Below, piece after piece: positions 22,652 to 32,354 of a stretch of DNA of 39,473 bases (the stretch's first letter is position 1; each line of letters starts with the position of its first letter). The DNA lies in NCBI GenBank assembly GCA_019429405.1, contig JAHYIZ010000028.1, positions 1 through 39,473 on the forward strand. The letters run 5' to 3'. Below the pieces are notes generated by a model. It searched no databases, was not told the origin of the DNA, and worked only from the letters and a program-made list of their open reading frames with translations. The position numbers and the translations under genes were made by a program. This stretch comes from Paracoccaceae bacterium (GTDB lineage Bacteria > Pseudomonadota > Alphaproteobacteria > Rhodobacterales > Rhodobacteraceae).

Positions 22652-24574
22652 ATGACTGGCGAGAACGACACCGGGCGGCTGACGCGGGCGGGGCTAAACC
22701 TGATTCAGCAGGCACTGTCGATATTTGACAGCGAGCTGCGTCTGGCCGTCTGTAATCGGCAGTATCAGGTGATGTTCGATCTTCCTTCGGCACTGACCCG
22801 CCCCGGCGCCTCGTTCGAGCAAACCATCCGACACCTCGTCGAGCGCGGCGAATATGGGCCGCAGCCAGATGTCGAGGCGGCGGTGCGGCTGCGCGTTGAT
22901 CAGGCGCGCGCCTTCGCGCCGCACTACATGGAGCGCACCCGCGCAAATGGCCGTACGATTTCGGTTGAAGGCTCGCCACTGCCGCAGGGTGGCTGGGTGA
23001 CGGTGTACACCGACATCACCGATATCAAGCTGCAAGAGGGGTTGCTGCGCGCCCATTCCGCCGAACTTTCCGACCAGCTTCTGGCCCATGCCGAGCGGCT
23101 GGCGCTGGCCAACCGCGAACTTGCCGCCACCAATGCCGCGCTGGAAGAGGCCAAGCGCGAGTTAACCGAGATTGAGGCGCGCACCCGGCAGGTGACAGAG
23201 ATGATGCCAGCGCATATCGCCCATACGGACCGCGCCTATCGCTACACCTTTTCGAACCGCAGGCTTTCGTCGGTGATGCCGGGCAGCCGTTCCGAAATTG
23301 TCGGCATGACGGTAGCCGAGGCGCTGGGGCAAGACACCTTTGCGCGCATCGAGCCCGAACTTGCCCGCGCGCTGGCTGGCGAGGCAACGGTATTTGAAAT
23401 CACCCATGCCCTTTCAGGTCGCCGTATCCGCATTGCGTTGACGCCTGATCGGGGCACGGATGGCACGGTAAACGGGGTCTATGTGCTTTCTACCGATGTC
23501 ACGCATGAGGCACAGGCCCGCGCGGCGCTGACCCAGACATCGAAGCGCGAACTTGCGGCGCAGTTGACCTCGGGGCTGGCGCATGACTTTGCCAATCTGC
23601 TAACGATCATCATGGGGCTGCAAGGCAGGATGGAGCGCACTGAAGCATTGCCGCCCGAGGCCGCAGACCTTGCCCGCGCCACCCTGGCTGCCGCGCGCCG
23701 GGGCGGCACGCTGCTGGACCGGATCGCCAGCATTTCGGGCCCGCGCGAGTTGCGCCCGCAACCGCTTGACATTGCGCCGTTTCTGGATGACCTCGCCGCG
23801 ATGGCGCGCCCGACGCTCGGCGAGGCGGTGGTGCTCGACATCACGGTTGAAGATCTGCACGCGCCGCTGCTGCTCGACCCCGGCACGCTGCAAGACAGCC
23901 TGCTGAACCTCGTCCTCAACGCCCGCGATTCAATCGGCGCCGGGCCGGGGCGGATATCGCTTTGCGCCCGCGCCGTGCGCGATACATGGGTGGAAATCTC
24001 GGTAACCGACACCGGGCGCGGTTTCAGCCCCGAGGCGTTGGAGCGCGGTCTCGACCCGTTCTTTACCACCAAGGGCGGCGAAGGTTCGGGGTTGGGCCTG
24101 TCGATGGTCTATGACCAGACCAAGCTTGCAGGCGGCAGGGTGCGGTTGGAGAATCCCGAGGGTGGCGGCGCGCAGGTTACCTTGCGGCTCCCGTTGCGCC
24201 ACGCTGCCGAAGCCGCCACGCCACGGCTGGTGCTGCTGGTCGAGGACAGCGACGAGATTCGCACCAGCGTGCGCGAAATGCTGCGCGGCATGGGGCATAC
24301 GGTGATCGAGGCGGCCACCGCCGCCGAGGCGCGCGAACTGGCCGAACTACCGGGCATTGGCCTTCTGCTGTCCGACATCAACCTGCGCGGGGCAGAAACC
24401 GGCGTCAGCCTTGCCCGCGCGATTGGCGCGCGCACACCGCCGATACCGGTGCTGCTGATGACATCGCTGCCCGAGGGGCACGCCCTGCGCGCCGCAGCCC
24501 CCTGCCGGGTGCTCTCAAAACCCGTCACCGAAGCCGCGCTACGCGCGCTACTGCCCCCCGGAGATGCCGCATGA
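22652..24574 (+). CDS. Hybrid sensor histidine kinase with two PAS-type domains and a receiver
   Basis: The 640-aa product has no transmembrane segment and is probably cytosolic. Order of domains: PAS-like (about 12-128, ending in GWVTVYTDITDIK), a coiled coil (about 130-182), a second PAS-like domain (about 183-290), and a dimerisation/phosphoacceptor region with His311 in GLAHDFANLL. The ATPase follows (N-box Asn423 in VLNARDS, G1 DTGRGF with Asp453, G2 GSGLGLS), then a C-terminal receiver with acceptor Asp575 (LLLSDINLRG) and Lys623. The ATG at 22652 has GGGGGGAGG upstream; the frame is open far upstream but without signal. It overlaps the regulator gene by 4 bases. It probably senses a cytosolic ligand, perhaps the imported compound or its CoA ester. 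Confidence 0.93.
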   Translation: MTGENDTGRLTRAGLNLIQQALSIFDSELRLAVCNRQYQVMFDLPSALTRPGASFEQTIRHLVERGEYGPQPDVEAAVRLRVDQARAFAPHYMERTRANGRTISVEGSPLPQGGWVTVYTDITDIKLQEGLLRAHSAELSDQLLAHAERLALANRELAATNAALEEAKRELTEIEARTRQVTEMMPAHIAHTDRAYRYTFSNRRLSSVMPGSRSEIVGMTVAEALGQDTFARIEPELARALAGEATVFEITHALSGRRIRIALTPDRGTDGTVNGVYVLSTDVTHEAQARAALTQTSKRELAAQLTSGLAHDFANLLTIIMGLQGRMERTEALPPEAADLARATLAAARRGGTLLDRIASISGPRELRPQPLDIAPFLDDLAAMARPTLGEAVVLDITVEDLHAPLLLDPGTLQDSLLNLVLNARDSIGAGPGRISLCARAVRDTWVEISVTDTGRGFSPEALERGLDPFFTTKGGEGSGLGLSMVYDQTKLAGGRVRLENPEGGGAQVTLRLPLRHAAEAATPRLVLLVEDSDEIRTSVREMLRGMGHTVIEAATAAEARELAELPGIGLLLSDINLRGAETGVSLARAIGARTPPIPVLLMTSLPEGHALRAAAPCRVLSKPVTEAALRALLPPGDAA

Positions 24575-25275
24575 AACCGCCCCACGTTGCCATTCTGGAT
24601 GACGAGCCCGAGGTGCGGCGCATGCTTTCGGATGCGCTGGAAGAGGCAGGGTTTCGCACCACCTCTTATGGGCGCGCCGCCGAATTCGAGGTCGGGCTGA
24701 AGCGCTCGGCGCCCGATGTGTGCCTTGTGGATCTGGGCCTGCCAGATCGCGACGGGCTGGCGCTGGTGCACCGGCTGGCGCTTGAAAGCGGCGCCGCGAT
24801 CATCATCATCTCGGGCCGCGCGCAGGTGCAGGACCGGGTGACCGGGCTGGAGCTGGGCGCCGATGACTACATCATCAAGCCCTTCGACCCGGCCGAAGTG
24901 GTGGCGCGCATCCGCGCCCGGCTGCGCAAGGGCCGCCCCGATACCGAGCGCGCGGCACAGACGGCGCGGTTTGCCGGTTGGGTGGCGCATTTTGACCGCT
25001 ACATGCTGGCAGCGATGGACGGCACCGAGGTGCCGTTCAGCCACGCCGAGGGCGAGGTGCTGCGGATGTTCCTTGAAAGCCCCAAGCGGCTGATCAGCCG
25101 CGCGCAGATGCAAGAAAGCCTTGGCGGTGCGGCGGGCGACAGTTTCGACCGCGCGATGGACGTACGAATCTCGCGCCTGCGCACCAAACTTGGCGAAGAC
25201 CCCAAGAACCCGCGTCTGATCAAGACCATCTATGGCGCGGGCTATATTTTCCTTGGTGATGTGGTCTGGGGCTAG
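24571..25275 (+). CDS. OmpR/PhoB-type response regulator
   Basis: This 234-aa DNA-binding response regulator has a receiver with acidic pair Asp10/Asp11, phosphoacceptor Asp54 (CLVDLGLPDRDG), Ser81 and Lys103 (DDYIIKPFDP). A winged-helix output domain follows at about 135-230, with the typical AMDVRISRLRTKLGEDP and IYGAGYIF. The ATG overlaps the kinase stop (ATGA), so both are made together and form a phosphorelay: kinase His, kinase receiver Asp, and then possibly this regulator. The pair faces the acyl-CoA ligase/transporter operon and is the best candidate for its control. Confidence 0.95.
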   Translation: MKPPHVAILDDEPEVRRMLSDALEEAGFRTTSYGRAAEFEVGLKRSAPDVCLVDLGLPDRDGLALVHRLALESGAAIIIISGRAQVQDRVTGLELGADDYIIKPFDPAEVVARIRARLRKGRPDTERAAQTARFAGWVAHFDRYMLAAMDGTEVPFSHAEGEVLRMFLESPKRLISRAQMQESLGGAAGDSFDRAMDVRISRLRTKLGEDPKNPRLIKTIYGAGYIFLGDVVWG

Positions 25276-25399
25276 CAATCGGGCGAAACTGCCGGTGGCG
25301 ACGTCAGAATGGGTATTTGGACGTTAAAGACACGGCAGAATGTCTCTGGCTGCCGCCGGGGCGATGTGGTTGCCTGCGCGGGCAATGACGGGGTTTTAG

Positions 25400-26449
25400 A
25401 TGACACATATCTGGGTGCGCGCCGAGCAGCGGCCGAACGAGGAGCGCGTGGGGCTGACCCCGCAAGGCGCGGTGGCGCTGCGCGCGGCAGGGCTGCGCGT
25501 AACGGTCGAGCAAAGCCATGTGCGCGAGATCGGGATTGAAGGCTATGCAGCGGCCGGTTGCGAGATTGCCCCCGAAAACAGCTGGCCCGAGGCGCCGCGC
25601 GACGCAATCATCTTTGGCCTTAAGGAACTGCCCGACGATGGCACCCCTTTGGTGCACCGCCACATCATGTTCGGCCACGCCTACAAGGGTCAGCCCGCCG
25701 GGCGGGTGCTGTTGCAGCGCTTCAGGGCCGGGGGCGGGGTGCTTTACGACCTCGAATATCTGGTGGACGCGGGCGGGCGCCGGGTGGCGGCGTTTGGCTA
25801 TTGGGCGGGCTATGCGGGGGCGGCGGTGGCAATCAAATGCTGGGCGGCGCAGGTGCGCGGCGGCATTTGCGGGCCGGTGGCAAAATACCCCGGTAAAGCC
25901 GCGCTGCTGACCGATCTGGCCGCCGATCTTGGCGAGGCGCCGCGCCCGCGCGCACTTGTGATCGGCGCGCTTGGCCGCGTGGGCACAGGTGCAAGCGATC
26001 TCTGCGAAGCGATGGGCGTGGCCGTGACGAAATGGGACATGGCCGAAACCGCAGGCGGCGGCCCGTTCCCCGAAGTGCTGGCGCATGAGATATTCCTCAA
26101 CTGCATTCTGGCGCGGCCCGGCTGCCCGGTGTTCGTGCCCGCCACGGCCTTGACCGCGCCGCGCGCGCTGCGGGTGATCGGTGATATCGCCTGCGACCCG
26201 AGCTCGGATTTTTCGCCGATCAAGGTTTACGACCGCACGACCGACTGGGCGGCACCGGCGCTGCGGGTGGCAGCCGCGCCGCCGCTCGACGTGACTGCAA
26301 TTGACAACCTGCCCTCGCTCTTGCCGCGCGAGGCAAGCGAGGATTACGCGGCACAGCTTTTGCCCTCGCTGCTGGCGCTGGGCGATCTGGCGGCGGGTGT
26401 CTGGGGCCGGGCCAAGGCCGAGTTTGATCGCCATCTGGCGGCGCTATAA
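25400..26449 (+). CDS. Saccharopine dehydrogenase, Lys1/LKR type
   Basis: This 349-aa protein of the alanine dehydrogenase/saccharopine dehydrogenase (lysine-forming) fold has an N-terminal catalytic domain with RAEQRPNEERVGLTP and IFGLKELP. The conserved FGHAYKGQ and the nucleotide-binding segment ALVIGALGRVGTGA follow. It interconverts lysine plus 2-oxoglutarate and saccharopine. In bacteria such as Ruegeria pomeroyi, as I recall, the equivalent pair works in lysine breakdown as lysine-ketoglutarate reductase, which is the likelier direction here. It starts 124 bases after the response-regulator gene and ends 10 bases before its partner. No signal other than a weak GGGG precedes the ATG. 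I see no distinct feature in the 25276-25399 spacer. Confidence 0.9.
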   Translation: MTHIWVRAEQRPNEERVGLTPQGAVALRAAGLRVTVEQSHVREIGIEGYAAAGCEIAPENSWPEAPRDAIIFGLKELPDDGTPLVHRHIMFGHAYKGQPAGRVLLQRFRAGGGVLYDLEYLVDAGGRRVAAFGYWAGYAGAAVAIKCWAAQVRGGICGPVAKYPGKAALLTDLAADLGEAPRPRALVIGALGRVGTGASDLCEAMGVAVTKWDMAETAGGGPFPEVLAHEIFLNCILARPGCPVFVPATALTAPRALRVIGDIACDPSSDFSPIKVYDRTTDWAAPALRVAAAPPLDVTAIDNLPSLLPREASEDYAAQLLPSLLALGDLAAGVWGRAKAEFDRHLAAL

Positions 26450-26459
26450 GGAACATCGC

Positions 26460-27671
26460 ATGACAATCCATTGGTGCGGCACCGGGCTTTCTTCGGTGCC
26501 GGGGCTGCGGCGCCTCTTGACCGAAGGGCAGCCAGTGGTGGTCTGGAACCAGACCATCGAGGCGGCGGCAGAGGTGGTGGGTGATCTTGCCCGCGACATC
26601 CGCCTTTATGACACTGAGGTGCTGGCGGCGGCGCTGCGGCCCGGTGATGTCGTGGTTTCCATGCTGCCATCGGACATGCACGCGGGGCTGGCGCGGTTGG
26701 CGGTAGCGGGCCGCGCGCATTTCGTCTGTTCCAGCTATGCCACGCCCGAGTTGCGTGCGCTCGATGGCGCGGCGCGCGCAGCAGGGGTGGCGGTGGTGGC
26801 CGAGATGGGGCTTGACCCCGGCATCGATCACATGATGGCGCATGATCTGGTTGCGGCCTACCGTGCCAGCCCGGCTTATGACGTGGCCAACGCGCTTTCC
26901 TTCACCTCGTTCTGCGGCGGCATTCCGGCGCGGCCAAATGCGTTTCGCTACAAGTTCAGCTGGTCGCCGCTCGGGGTGCTCAAGGCGCTGCGGTCGCCGT
27001 CGCGCTCGATTCGACATTTCACCGAGCTTGCAGTGGCGCGGCCTTGGGATGCGGTGACGCGCATTGAAGCACCGTTGCCGGTGCCCGAGACCTTCGAGGT
27101 TTACCCCAACCGCGACAGCCTGCCCTTCATCGCCGAATATGGCTTTGATCGCGCATGGCGGGTCAAGGATTTCGTACGCGGCACAATACGGCCGCTGGGC
27201 TGGGCCGACGCCTGGGCGCCAGTGTTCGCCGAACTCGAATCGCTGAGCGGCGCGCAAGGCGAGGCCCGCCTGCGCGTGCTTTCAAACGAGCTTTGGGCGA
27301 AAAATGCCTATGCGCCGGGCGAGCCTGACCGGGTGGTGCTGGTGGTGGCGCTAAAGGCCGAGCGTGACGGCACCGTGGTCTGGCACCAAAGCTGGGCGCT
27401 TGACGCCACCGGAGACATGCGCGGCAGCGCGATGGCGCGGCTGGTTTCGGGGCCTGCCGCGATGGCTGCCGAATCATTGCTGCTACGCGAGTTTCCCGCC
27501 GGGGTGCATGGCGTGCCAGCCGACCCGAGGCTGGTTGCGCGCTGGCTGGGGCAGGTGCAGCCTCTGGCACAGTATCTGGCACGGCGCGACCACCTTCAGG
27601 TGGACCGCAGAACCCCCTCTTCCGCGTCTTCAAGCGAAACACCAAGCGCGTTCAGCCCGTCTTCGAGGTAA
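26460..27671 (+). CDS. Saccharopine dehydrogenase, Lys9/SDH type
   Basis: This 403-aa protein follows its Lys1-type partner by 10 bases. It starts with a Rossmann strand IHWCGTGLSSVPG and has the family's GLDPGIDHMMAHDLV (about 120-134) and FTSFCGGIPARPNAFRYKF region (shown here only as landmark; about 140-160). It would oxidise saccharopine to glutamate and aminoadipate semialdehyde, completing the two-step route from lysine. I use the ATG at 26460; the open frame continues upstream inside the partner gene. The last 25 residues (Ser/Thr/Arg-rich, after LARRDH) are read from DNA that is antisense to the end of the DUF3775 gene, and look like a run-on tail rather than domain sequence. Confidence 0.9.
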   Translation: MTIHWCGTGLSSVPGLRRLLTEGQPVVVWNQTIEAAAEVVGDLARDIRLYDTEVLAAALRPGDVVVSMLPSDMHAGLARLAVAGRAHFVCSSYATPELRALDGAARAAGVAVVAEMGLDPGIDHMMAHDLVAAYRASPAYDVANALSFTSFCGGIPARPNAFRYKFSWSPLGVLKALRSPSRSIRHFTELAVARPWDAVTRIEAPLPVPETFEVYPNRDSLPFIAEYGFDRAWRVKDFVRGTIRPLGWADAWAPVFAELESLSGAQGEARLRVLSNELWAKNAYAPGEPDRVVLVVALKAERDGTVVWHQSWALDATGDMRGSAMARLVSGPAAMAAESLLLREFPAGVHGVPADPRLVARWLGQVQPLAQYLARRDHLQVDRRTPSSASSSETPSAFSPSSR

Positions 27672-27964
27672 TCGGCCAGCATCGGCATGCCCATCAGGTA
27701 ATCTTCGGTCGGCGCGGTGGCCTCAGCCTTGGCCGTGGCAATCGCCTCGGCAATCTCTTCGGCGTCAAAGGTTTCGCGCCCGACCCACATCACCGCCACC
27801 AGGCTTGCCTGTTCATCATCGTTAAGGTTGGCGATGAAGGCGCGAAGGTCTGCGGCCGCGGCACTGCCGTAGCCTTCGGCGTCAGCAAAGCCACCAAAAT
27901 CGGCTTCCATCTCGCGGGCGCGGATGATGACATGGGCGACCTTGTCGGGCGTAATCTGCAGCAT
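27596..27964 (-). CDS. DUF3775 domain protein
   Basis: The 122-aa acidic protein matches the DUF3775 pattern: an N-terminal MLQITPDKVAHVIIRAREME, then LNDDEQASLVAVMWVGRETFDAEE and a C-terminal YLMGMPMLADYLEDGLNALG. No signal peptide, membrane segment or catalytic motif is evident. The function of the family is not known to me. It starts 68 bases after the rmuC stop with GGAGG before the ATG, so it may share the mutL-rmuC transcript. Its 3' end overlaps the convergent saccharopine dehydrogenase gene by 76 bases. Confidence 0.87.
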   Translation of the reverse strand: MLQITPDKVAHVIIRAREMEADFGGFADAEGYGSAAAADLRAFIANLNDDEQASLVAVMWVGRETFDAEEIAEAIATAKAEATAPTEDYLMGMPMLADYLEDGLNALGVSLEDAEEGVLRST

Positions 27965-28032
27965 CGGGGCCTCCGTTCGCCATCAGTGTTGAGGAAAGCG
28001 GGCCGCAGCGCAAGCGACGCAAGCGCGCACCC

Positions 28033-29190
28033 TCAGGGCAGCGGCACGGGCGGCACGATTGCGGGGTCGGTTTCGGGTGCAAGTTCCTCGAAGTCGAAGT
28101 TGTCAAGGCGGCGCGCGCGTTTGCCAGACTTCTCGGCGGAAATCTTGATGTCTTCAATATCCTTGGCGGCCTGCCCAAAGTGCCGGTCAAGGCTTTCGAC
28201 CCGCACCCCGAGCCGCTCGACATCGGCATAAAGCAGACCCAGTTCCTTGCGGATCGCGCCGGCCTGTTCACGCATTCGTGCGTCTTTCAGCACCGCGCGC
28301 ATGGTGTTGAGCACGGCCATGCAGGTGGTGGGGGAAACAATCCAGATCTTGACGCCGAACCCCTCGCGCACAAGTTCGGGGAAATTGGCGTGCAATTCGG
28401 CATAGACCGCCTCGGAGGGCAGGAACATCAGCGCGCCATCGGCGGTTTCGCCCTCGATCACATAGCGCTCGGAAATGGCGCGGATATGGGCGCGCACGGC
28501 CACCCGCATCGCGCGCTGCGCCTCAAGTGTCTGGCCGGGGTTTTCGGCGCGGCGCAGCGCCTCATAGGCCTCCAGTGGAAATTTCGAATCGATGACAATC
28601 GGGCCGGGCGGGTTTGGCAGATGGATCAGGCAATCGGCGCGCCGCCCGTTCGAAAGCGTGGCCTGCATGGTGTAGGCATCGGGCGGCAGCGCCTTTTGCA
28701 CGATGTCGTGCAGCTGAATCTCGCCAAAAGCGCCACGGGTTTGCTTGTTCGACAGGATGTCCTGCAGGCTGAGCACATTGCCCGACAGTTTTTCAATATT
28801 GGCCTGCGCCTTGTCGATCGTTTCCAGCCGTTGCTGCAATTCGCCAAGGCTGCGCGCGGTGCGGGTAGCGGTGCCGTGCAGGCTTTCGGTCATGCCCCGG
28901 CTCACCTCGGCCAACCGCTGTTCCATCAGCCCCAAAAGCCGCGTCTGCGCCACCGCCTGCGCTTCGGAAACGTGGTGCAGACCCCCCGCAAGCTGTTGCT
29001 GGCCATCGGAGATTGCCTGCACACGTTGGCCAAGCGCCAGCATCGGCTGCACCAGTTGCGATGCACGCCCCGAGGCGCGCAGGGTCAGCACCAGCAGCAC
29101 CAGCACCAGCATCACCACTGCGGCGCCACCCAAGGCGGCCAACACCACCGGGTCTTGCAGATCAAGCGTGGTTTCACCGATGCGGATCAT
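28033..29190 (-). CDS. rmuC: RmuC family DNA recombination protein
   Basis: RmuC proteins limit inversions and other rearrangements at short repeats and have a PD-(D/E)XK-like nuclease core. The 385-aa product has an N-terminal membrane helix (about 15-42), a coiled-coil stretch to about 140, then the core: [44 protein letters not shown] and [20 protein letters not shown]. The Asp-Ser-Lys triad fits the nuclease motif. The length is slightly short for the family but complete. The ATG overlaps the mutL stop by 4 bases, coupling two genome-stability genes. Confidence 0.94.
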   Translation of the reverse strand: MIRIGETTLDLQDPVVLAALGGAAVVMLVLVLLVLTLRASGRASQLVQPMLALGQRVQAISDGQQQLAGGLHHVSEAQAVAQTRLLGLMEQRLAEVSRGMTESLHGTATRTARSLGELQQRLETIDKAQANIEKLSGNVLSLQDILSNKQTRGAFGEIQLHDIVQKALPPDAYTMQATLSNGRRADCLIHLPNPPGPIVIDSKFPLEAYEALRRAENPGQTLEAQRAMRVAVRAHIRAISERYVIEGETADGALMFLPSEAVYAELHANFPELVREGFGVKIWIVSPTTCMAVLNTMRAVLKDARMREQAGAIRKELGLLYADVERLGVRVESLDRHFGQAAKDIEDIKISAEKSGKRARRLDNFDFEELAPETDPAIVPPVPLP

Positions 29191-31001
29191 CTGCGCCCGA
29201 ACAGCCGCTCGATATCGGCCAGCTTGAGGTCAACGTAGGTGGGGCGCCCGTGGTTGCACTGGCCCGAATTGGGCGTTGCCTCCATTTCGCGCAAGAGCGC
29301 GTTCATCTCTTCAACCCGCATCTGGCGACCCGACCGCACCGAGCCGTGGCAGGCCATGCGGCTTAGCACCGCGTCGATACGCGCGCCAAGGCGCTGGCTG
29401 TCGCCAAGGTCGGCCAGCTCATCAAGAATATCGCGCAGCAAGGCCGCCGCGCTGATCTGCCCCAGCACTGCAGGCGTTTCGCGCACCGCCACGGCAGCGC
29501 CGCCGAACGGTTCGATGCCAAGGCCAAGGCGCGCAAGCTCGGGCGCAAGGTCCATCAGCCGCGCGGCATCAGCCGCTGAAAGCTCGACGATTTCGGGAAT
29601 CAGCAGCGCCTGCGCCGCCACGCCGTTCTCGGCCATCTGGCGCTTGAGCCGTTCATAGACCAGACGTTCATGCGCGGCGTGCTGATCGACAATCACCATG
29701 CCATCGGCGGTTTGCGCGACGATCCAGTTTTCGTGCAGTTGCGCGCGCGCGGCACCCAGCGGGAAATCGACAGCTTCCGGCGTGGGTTCTGGCGCGGCGG
29801 CAAAGGGCGCCGGAGCCTCGGCAAAGATCGGGGCCTGCCATGCGTAAGCGCTGCGGATGGCGCCGCCCGTAGGGCGATCCATCTGATAGACGCGCGGGCC
29901 TTCGGGGCGCATGGCACCCAGGGTCTCGCCCGCAACGGTGGTGCTGGCGCGATGCCCTGCCCCGGCCAACGCGTGCCGCAGCGCCGAAACGATCAGCCCG
30001 CGCGCAAGGGCGGGGTCACGAAACCGCACCTCGGCCTTGGCGGGGTGCACGTTGACATCGACCAGCTCCGGGTCGCAGGCTAGGTTTAGCACCGCTGCCG
30101 GGTGCCTGTCGCGGCTAAGCACATCCATGTAAGCGGCGCGCAACGCCCCGATCAGCAGCTTGTCGCGCACGGGCCGCCCGTTGACGAACAGGAATTGTTC
30201 CACCGCAGCACCGCGCGAATAGGTTGGCAGCGCCGCGAAACCGGTCAGGTGCAACCCTTCGCGCGTCGCATCAATCGGCAGCGCGTTGTCGGCAAAATCT
30301 CGCCCCAAAACGCGGGCCAGCCGTTCAGAAAGCGCGCCGAACAGATCGCCCTGTTCGGCATCGGCGCGCAGGATTTCGCGCGATTGGCCACCCGAAGCGT
30401 CTGTCAGCGTGAACCCGACATGGGGCGCGGCCATCGCAAGGCGGCGCATCACATCGACGATTGCCTGCGCCTCGGCGCGGTCGGTGCGCAGAAACTTGAG
30501 CCGCGCCGGGGTGGCGTGGAAGAGGTCGCGCAACTCGACCACCGTGCCCCGGTTCAGCGCGGCGGGGCGCACCGGGGCGATGATGCCGCCTGTCACCGTG
30601 ATCTGCGCGCCCTCGAACCCCTCGGCCCGGCTGCTGATGGCAAGGCGCCCCACCGCACCCAGACTTGGCAGCGCCTCGCCGCGAAAGCCGAATGAGTGGA
30701 TGTTGAGCAGGTCCGACCCGTCGATCTTTGACGTCGCGTGCCGCGACAGCGCCAGCGGCAGGTCATCGGCGGTCATGCCACAGCCGTCATCCGCGACCCG
30801 GACCAGCGTCTTGCCTCCGTCGGCGTAGGTCACATCTACCCGCCGGGCGCCCGCATCCAGCGCGTTCTCGACCAGTTCCTTCACTGCCGAGGCAGGCCGT
30901 TCGACCACCTCGCCCGCCGCGATGCGGTTGGCGGCATCCTCGCTAAGCTGGCGAATGACGGGGCGCTGCAGGGCACCTATGTTGGGGCTTTCGGCGTTCA
31001 T
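29187..31001 (-). CDS. mutL: DNA mismatch repair protein MutL, endonuclease type
   Basis: The 604-aa product has the GHKL ATPase domain: [20 protein letters not shown] near residue 20-40, DDGCGM, and RGEALPSLG. The C-terminal dimerisation domain carries the metal-binding nicking motif [12 protein letters not shown] (Asp439 onwards, fitting DQHA-x2-E-x4-E) plus the accessory ACHGSV and QCNHGRP cysteine/histidine motifs. It therefore should nick DNA itself, as expected in bacteria without MutH. A Pro/Ala-rich linker joins the halves. I use the ATG at 31001; its ribosome-binding site is weak and a GTG eight codons upstream is possible. It is followed by rmuC with a 4-base overlap. Confidence 0.96.
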   Translation of the reverse strand: MNAESPNIGALQRPVIRQLSEDAANRIAAGEVVERPASAVKELVENALDAGARRVDVTYADGGKTLVRVADDGCGMTADDLPLALSRHATSKIDGSDLLNIHSFGFRGEALPSLGAVGRLAISSRAEGFEGAQITVTGGIIAPVRPAALNRGTVVELRDLFHATPARLKFLRTDRAEAQAIVDVMRRLAMAAPHVGFTLTDASGGQSREILRADAEQGDLFGALSERLARVLGRDFADNALPIDATREGLHLTGFAALPTYSRGAAVEQFLFVNGRPVRDKLLIGALRAAYMDVLSRDRHPAAVLNLACDPELVDVNVHPAKAEVRFRDPALARGLIVSALRHALAGAGHRASTTVAGETLGAMRPEGPRVYQMDRPTGGAIRSAYAWQAPIFAEAPAPFAAAPEPTPEAVDFPLGAARAQLHENWIVAQTADGMVIVDQHAAHERLVYERLKRQMAENGVAAQALLIPEIVELSAADAARLMDLAPELARLGLGIEPFGGAAVAVRETPAVLGQISAAALLRDILDELADLGDSQRLGARIDAVLSRMACHGSVRSGRQMRVEEMNALLREMEATPNSGQCNHGRPTYVDLKLADIERLFGRR

Positions 31002-31049
31002 GCCACTAGGGTTAGCACGAAGCACGAACGAGGGCCATTGATTCGGGCG

Positions 31050-32354
31050 CTATTGCGCCAGCCCCACCGGCTGCCCCACCACGACAAAGCGCAGCGCATC
31101 CGCATTGAGTAGCCGCTCTGCCACCCGCCTGATGTCGTCCAGCGTCACCGCCTCGACCCGCGCATTGCGGGTGTTGATGTAATCGCGCGGCAGGCCCTGG
31201 TGCTGCATGCCAACCAGAATGCTGGCGATGCGCCCGTTGCCGTCAAAGCGCAGCGGGTAGGCGCCGGTCAGGTAGGTCTTGGCGGCTGTCAGCTCGGCCT
31301 CACTGGCGCCCTCGCGCGCCATCCGCCCCCATTCTTCGCGCGTCACCGCAATCGCTTCGGCCACCTTTTCATTGGCCGAGGCAAAATAGCCCTGCCAGGT
31401 TTCCGACCGGTCACGCGGCACGAGGAATGACGAGATGCCATAGCTCAGACCGCGTTTTTCGCGCACCTCGGTCATCAAGCGCGAGCCGATGCCACTGCCC
31501 ATGATCTGGTCGATCAGATAGGCCGCAAAATAGTCAGGGTCGGTGATCGGCAGCCCGACCTGACCAAAAAGCACGATCGACTGGGGCCCGGCGAAATCAA
31601 CCACGCTCACCCCGCCGGTCAGCCCGAGATCGGCGCGCGGCGGCATCGGCGCGCCAGCTTCGGGAAGGCCCGCAAGCAGCGTATCGAGCAGCGCGCCAAG
31701 CGCTTCGGGCGTAATGTCGCCCACCGCCGCAATTCGGATACGGTCGCGTGCCATCACCCGCGCGCGGGCTTCAAACATGTCGGCCTGCGTCAGCGCCACC
31801 ACGCTTTCGCGGGTGCCGTGCAGCGCACTGCCATAGGGGTGCTCGCCCCACGCCGCCCGTGCGAAGGTTTCAGTGGCAATCGCTTCGGGGTCGCGGCTGT
31901 CGGCGTCGATGATAGAGAGCACCTGCCCCCGCACCCGCTCCAGCGCGTCCGCATCAAAGCGTGTCTCGATCAGCGCCGCGCGCAGCAAGGCCACAGACGC
32001 ATCGCGGTTTTCGGTCAGCATCCGCGCCGAGACCGACAGCAGATCATCGCCCACGTCAAAGCGGAATTCGGCCGCCAGCGCCTCGGCTTCTTCAGCAAAG
32101 CCCTGCGCATCAAGGATGCCCGCACCCTCTTCCAAAAGCCCGGTCATCAGATGGATCGCACCGCGCTTGCCGGGGGCATCAAGGCTCGCCCCGCCCGCAA
32201 AACGAATCTCAAGCGCGACAAAGGGAATTTCGTGGTTTTCCACAAGCCACGCGGTCAGCCCGCCGGGCGACGTGACCTCGGCAATCTCGACCACGGCCCG
32301 CGCCGGGGCAGCAAGGCCGACCATCAGCGCGAAAGCTGCAATCACACGGATCAT
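31050..32354 (-). CDS. M16 family peptidase-like protein without the zinc motif
   Basis: The 434-aa product has a Sec signal peptide (cleavage after ARA, residue 20) and the two-lobed M16 (pitrilysin) fold. The HxxEH zinc site is replaced by HLMTG (68-72), so it should not be catalytic. It keeps the substrate-binding Arg/Tyr loop of the second lobe (KRGLSYGISSFLV). M16 enzymes of this kind work as heterodimers of one catalytic and one non-catalytic subunit; its partner is the gene just upstream, whose stop it overlaps by 4 bases. It acts in the periplasm, probably on peptides. The last bases form a short GGCGC/GCGCC hairpin over the stop. Confidence 0.93.
   Translation of the reverse strand: MIRVIAAFALMVGLAAPARAVVEIAEVTSPGGLTAWLVENHEIPFVALEIRFAGGASLDAPGKRGAIHLMTGLLEEGAGILDAQGFAEEAEALAAEFRFDVGDDLLSVSARMLTENRDASVALLRAALIETRFDADALERVRGQVLSIIDADSRDPEAIATETFARAAWGEHPYGSALHGTRESVVALTQADMFEARARVMARDRIRIAAVGDITPEALGALLDTLLAGLPEAGAPMPPRADLGLTGGVSVVDFAGPQSIVLFGQVGLPITDPDYFAAYLIDQIMGSGIGSRLMTEVREKRGLSYGISSFLVPRDRSETWQGYFASANEKVAEAIAVTREEWGRMAREGASEAELTAAKTYLTGAYPLRFDGNGRIASILVGMQHQGLPRDYINTRNARVEAVTLDDIRRVAERLLNADALRFVVVGQPVGLAQ

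Noticed and set aside
25308-25345. A GGGTATTTGGAC string in the spacer before the Lys1-type gene, reminiscent of intergenic repeats in related bacteria.
   Set aside because: No second copy was found in the window and the resemblance rests on memory only.
24109-26434. Long minus-strand frames opposite the kinase end, the response regulator and the Lys1-type gene.
   Set aside because: All three plus-strand genes are complete with catalytic residues in register; the antisense frames are composition artefacts.
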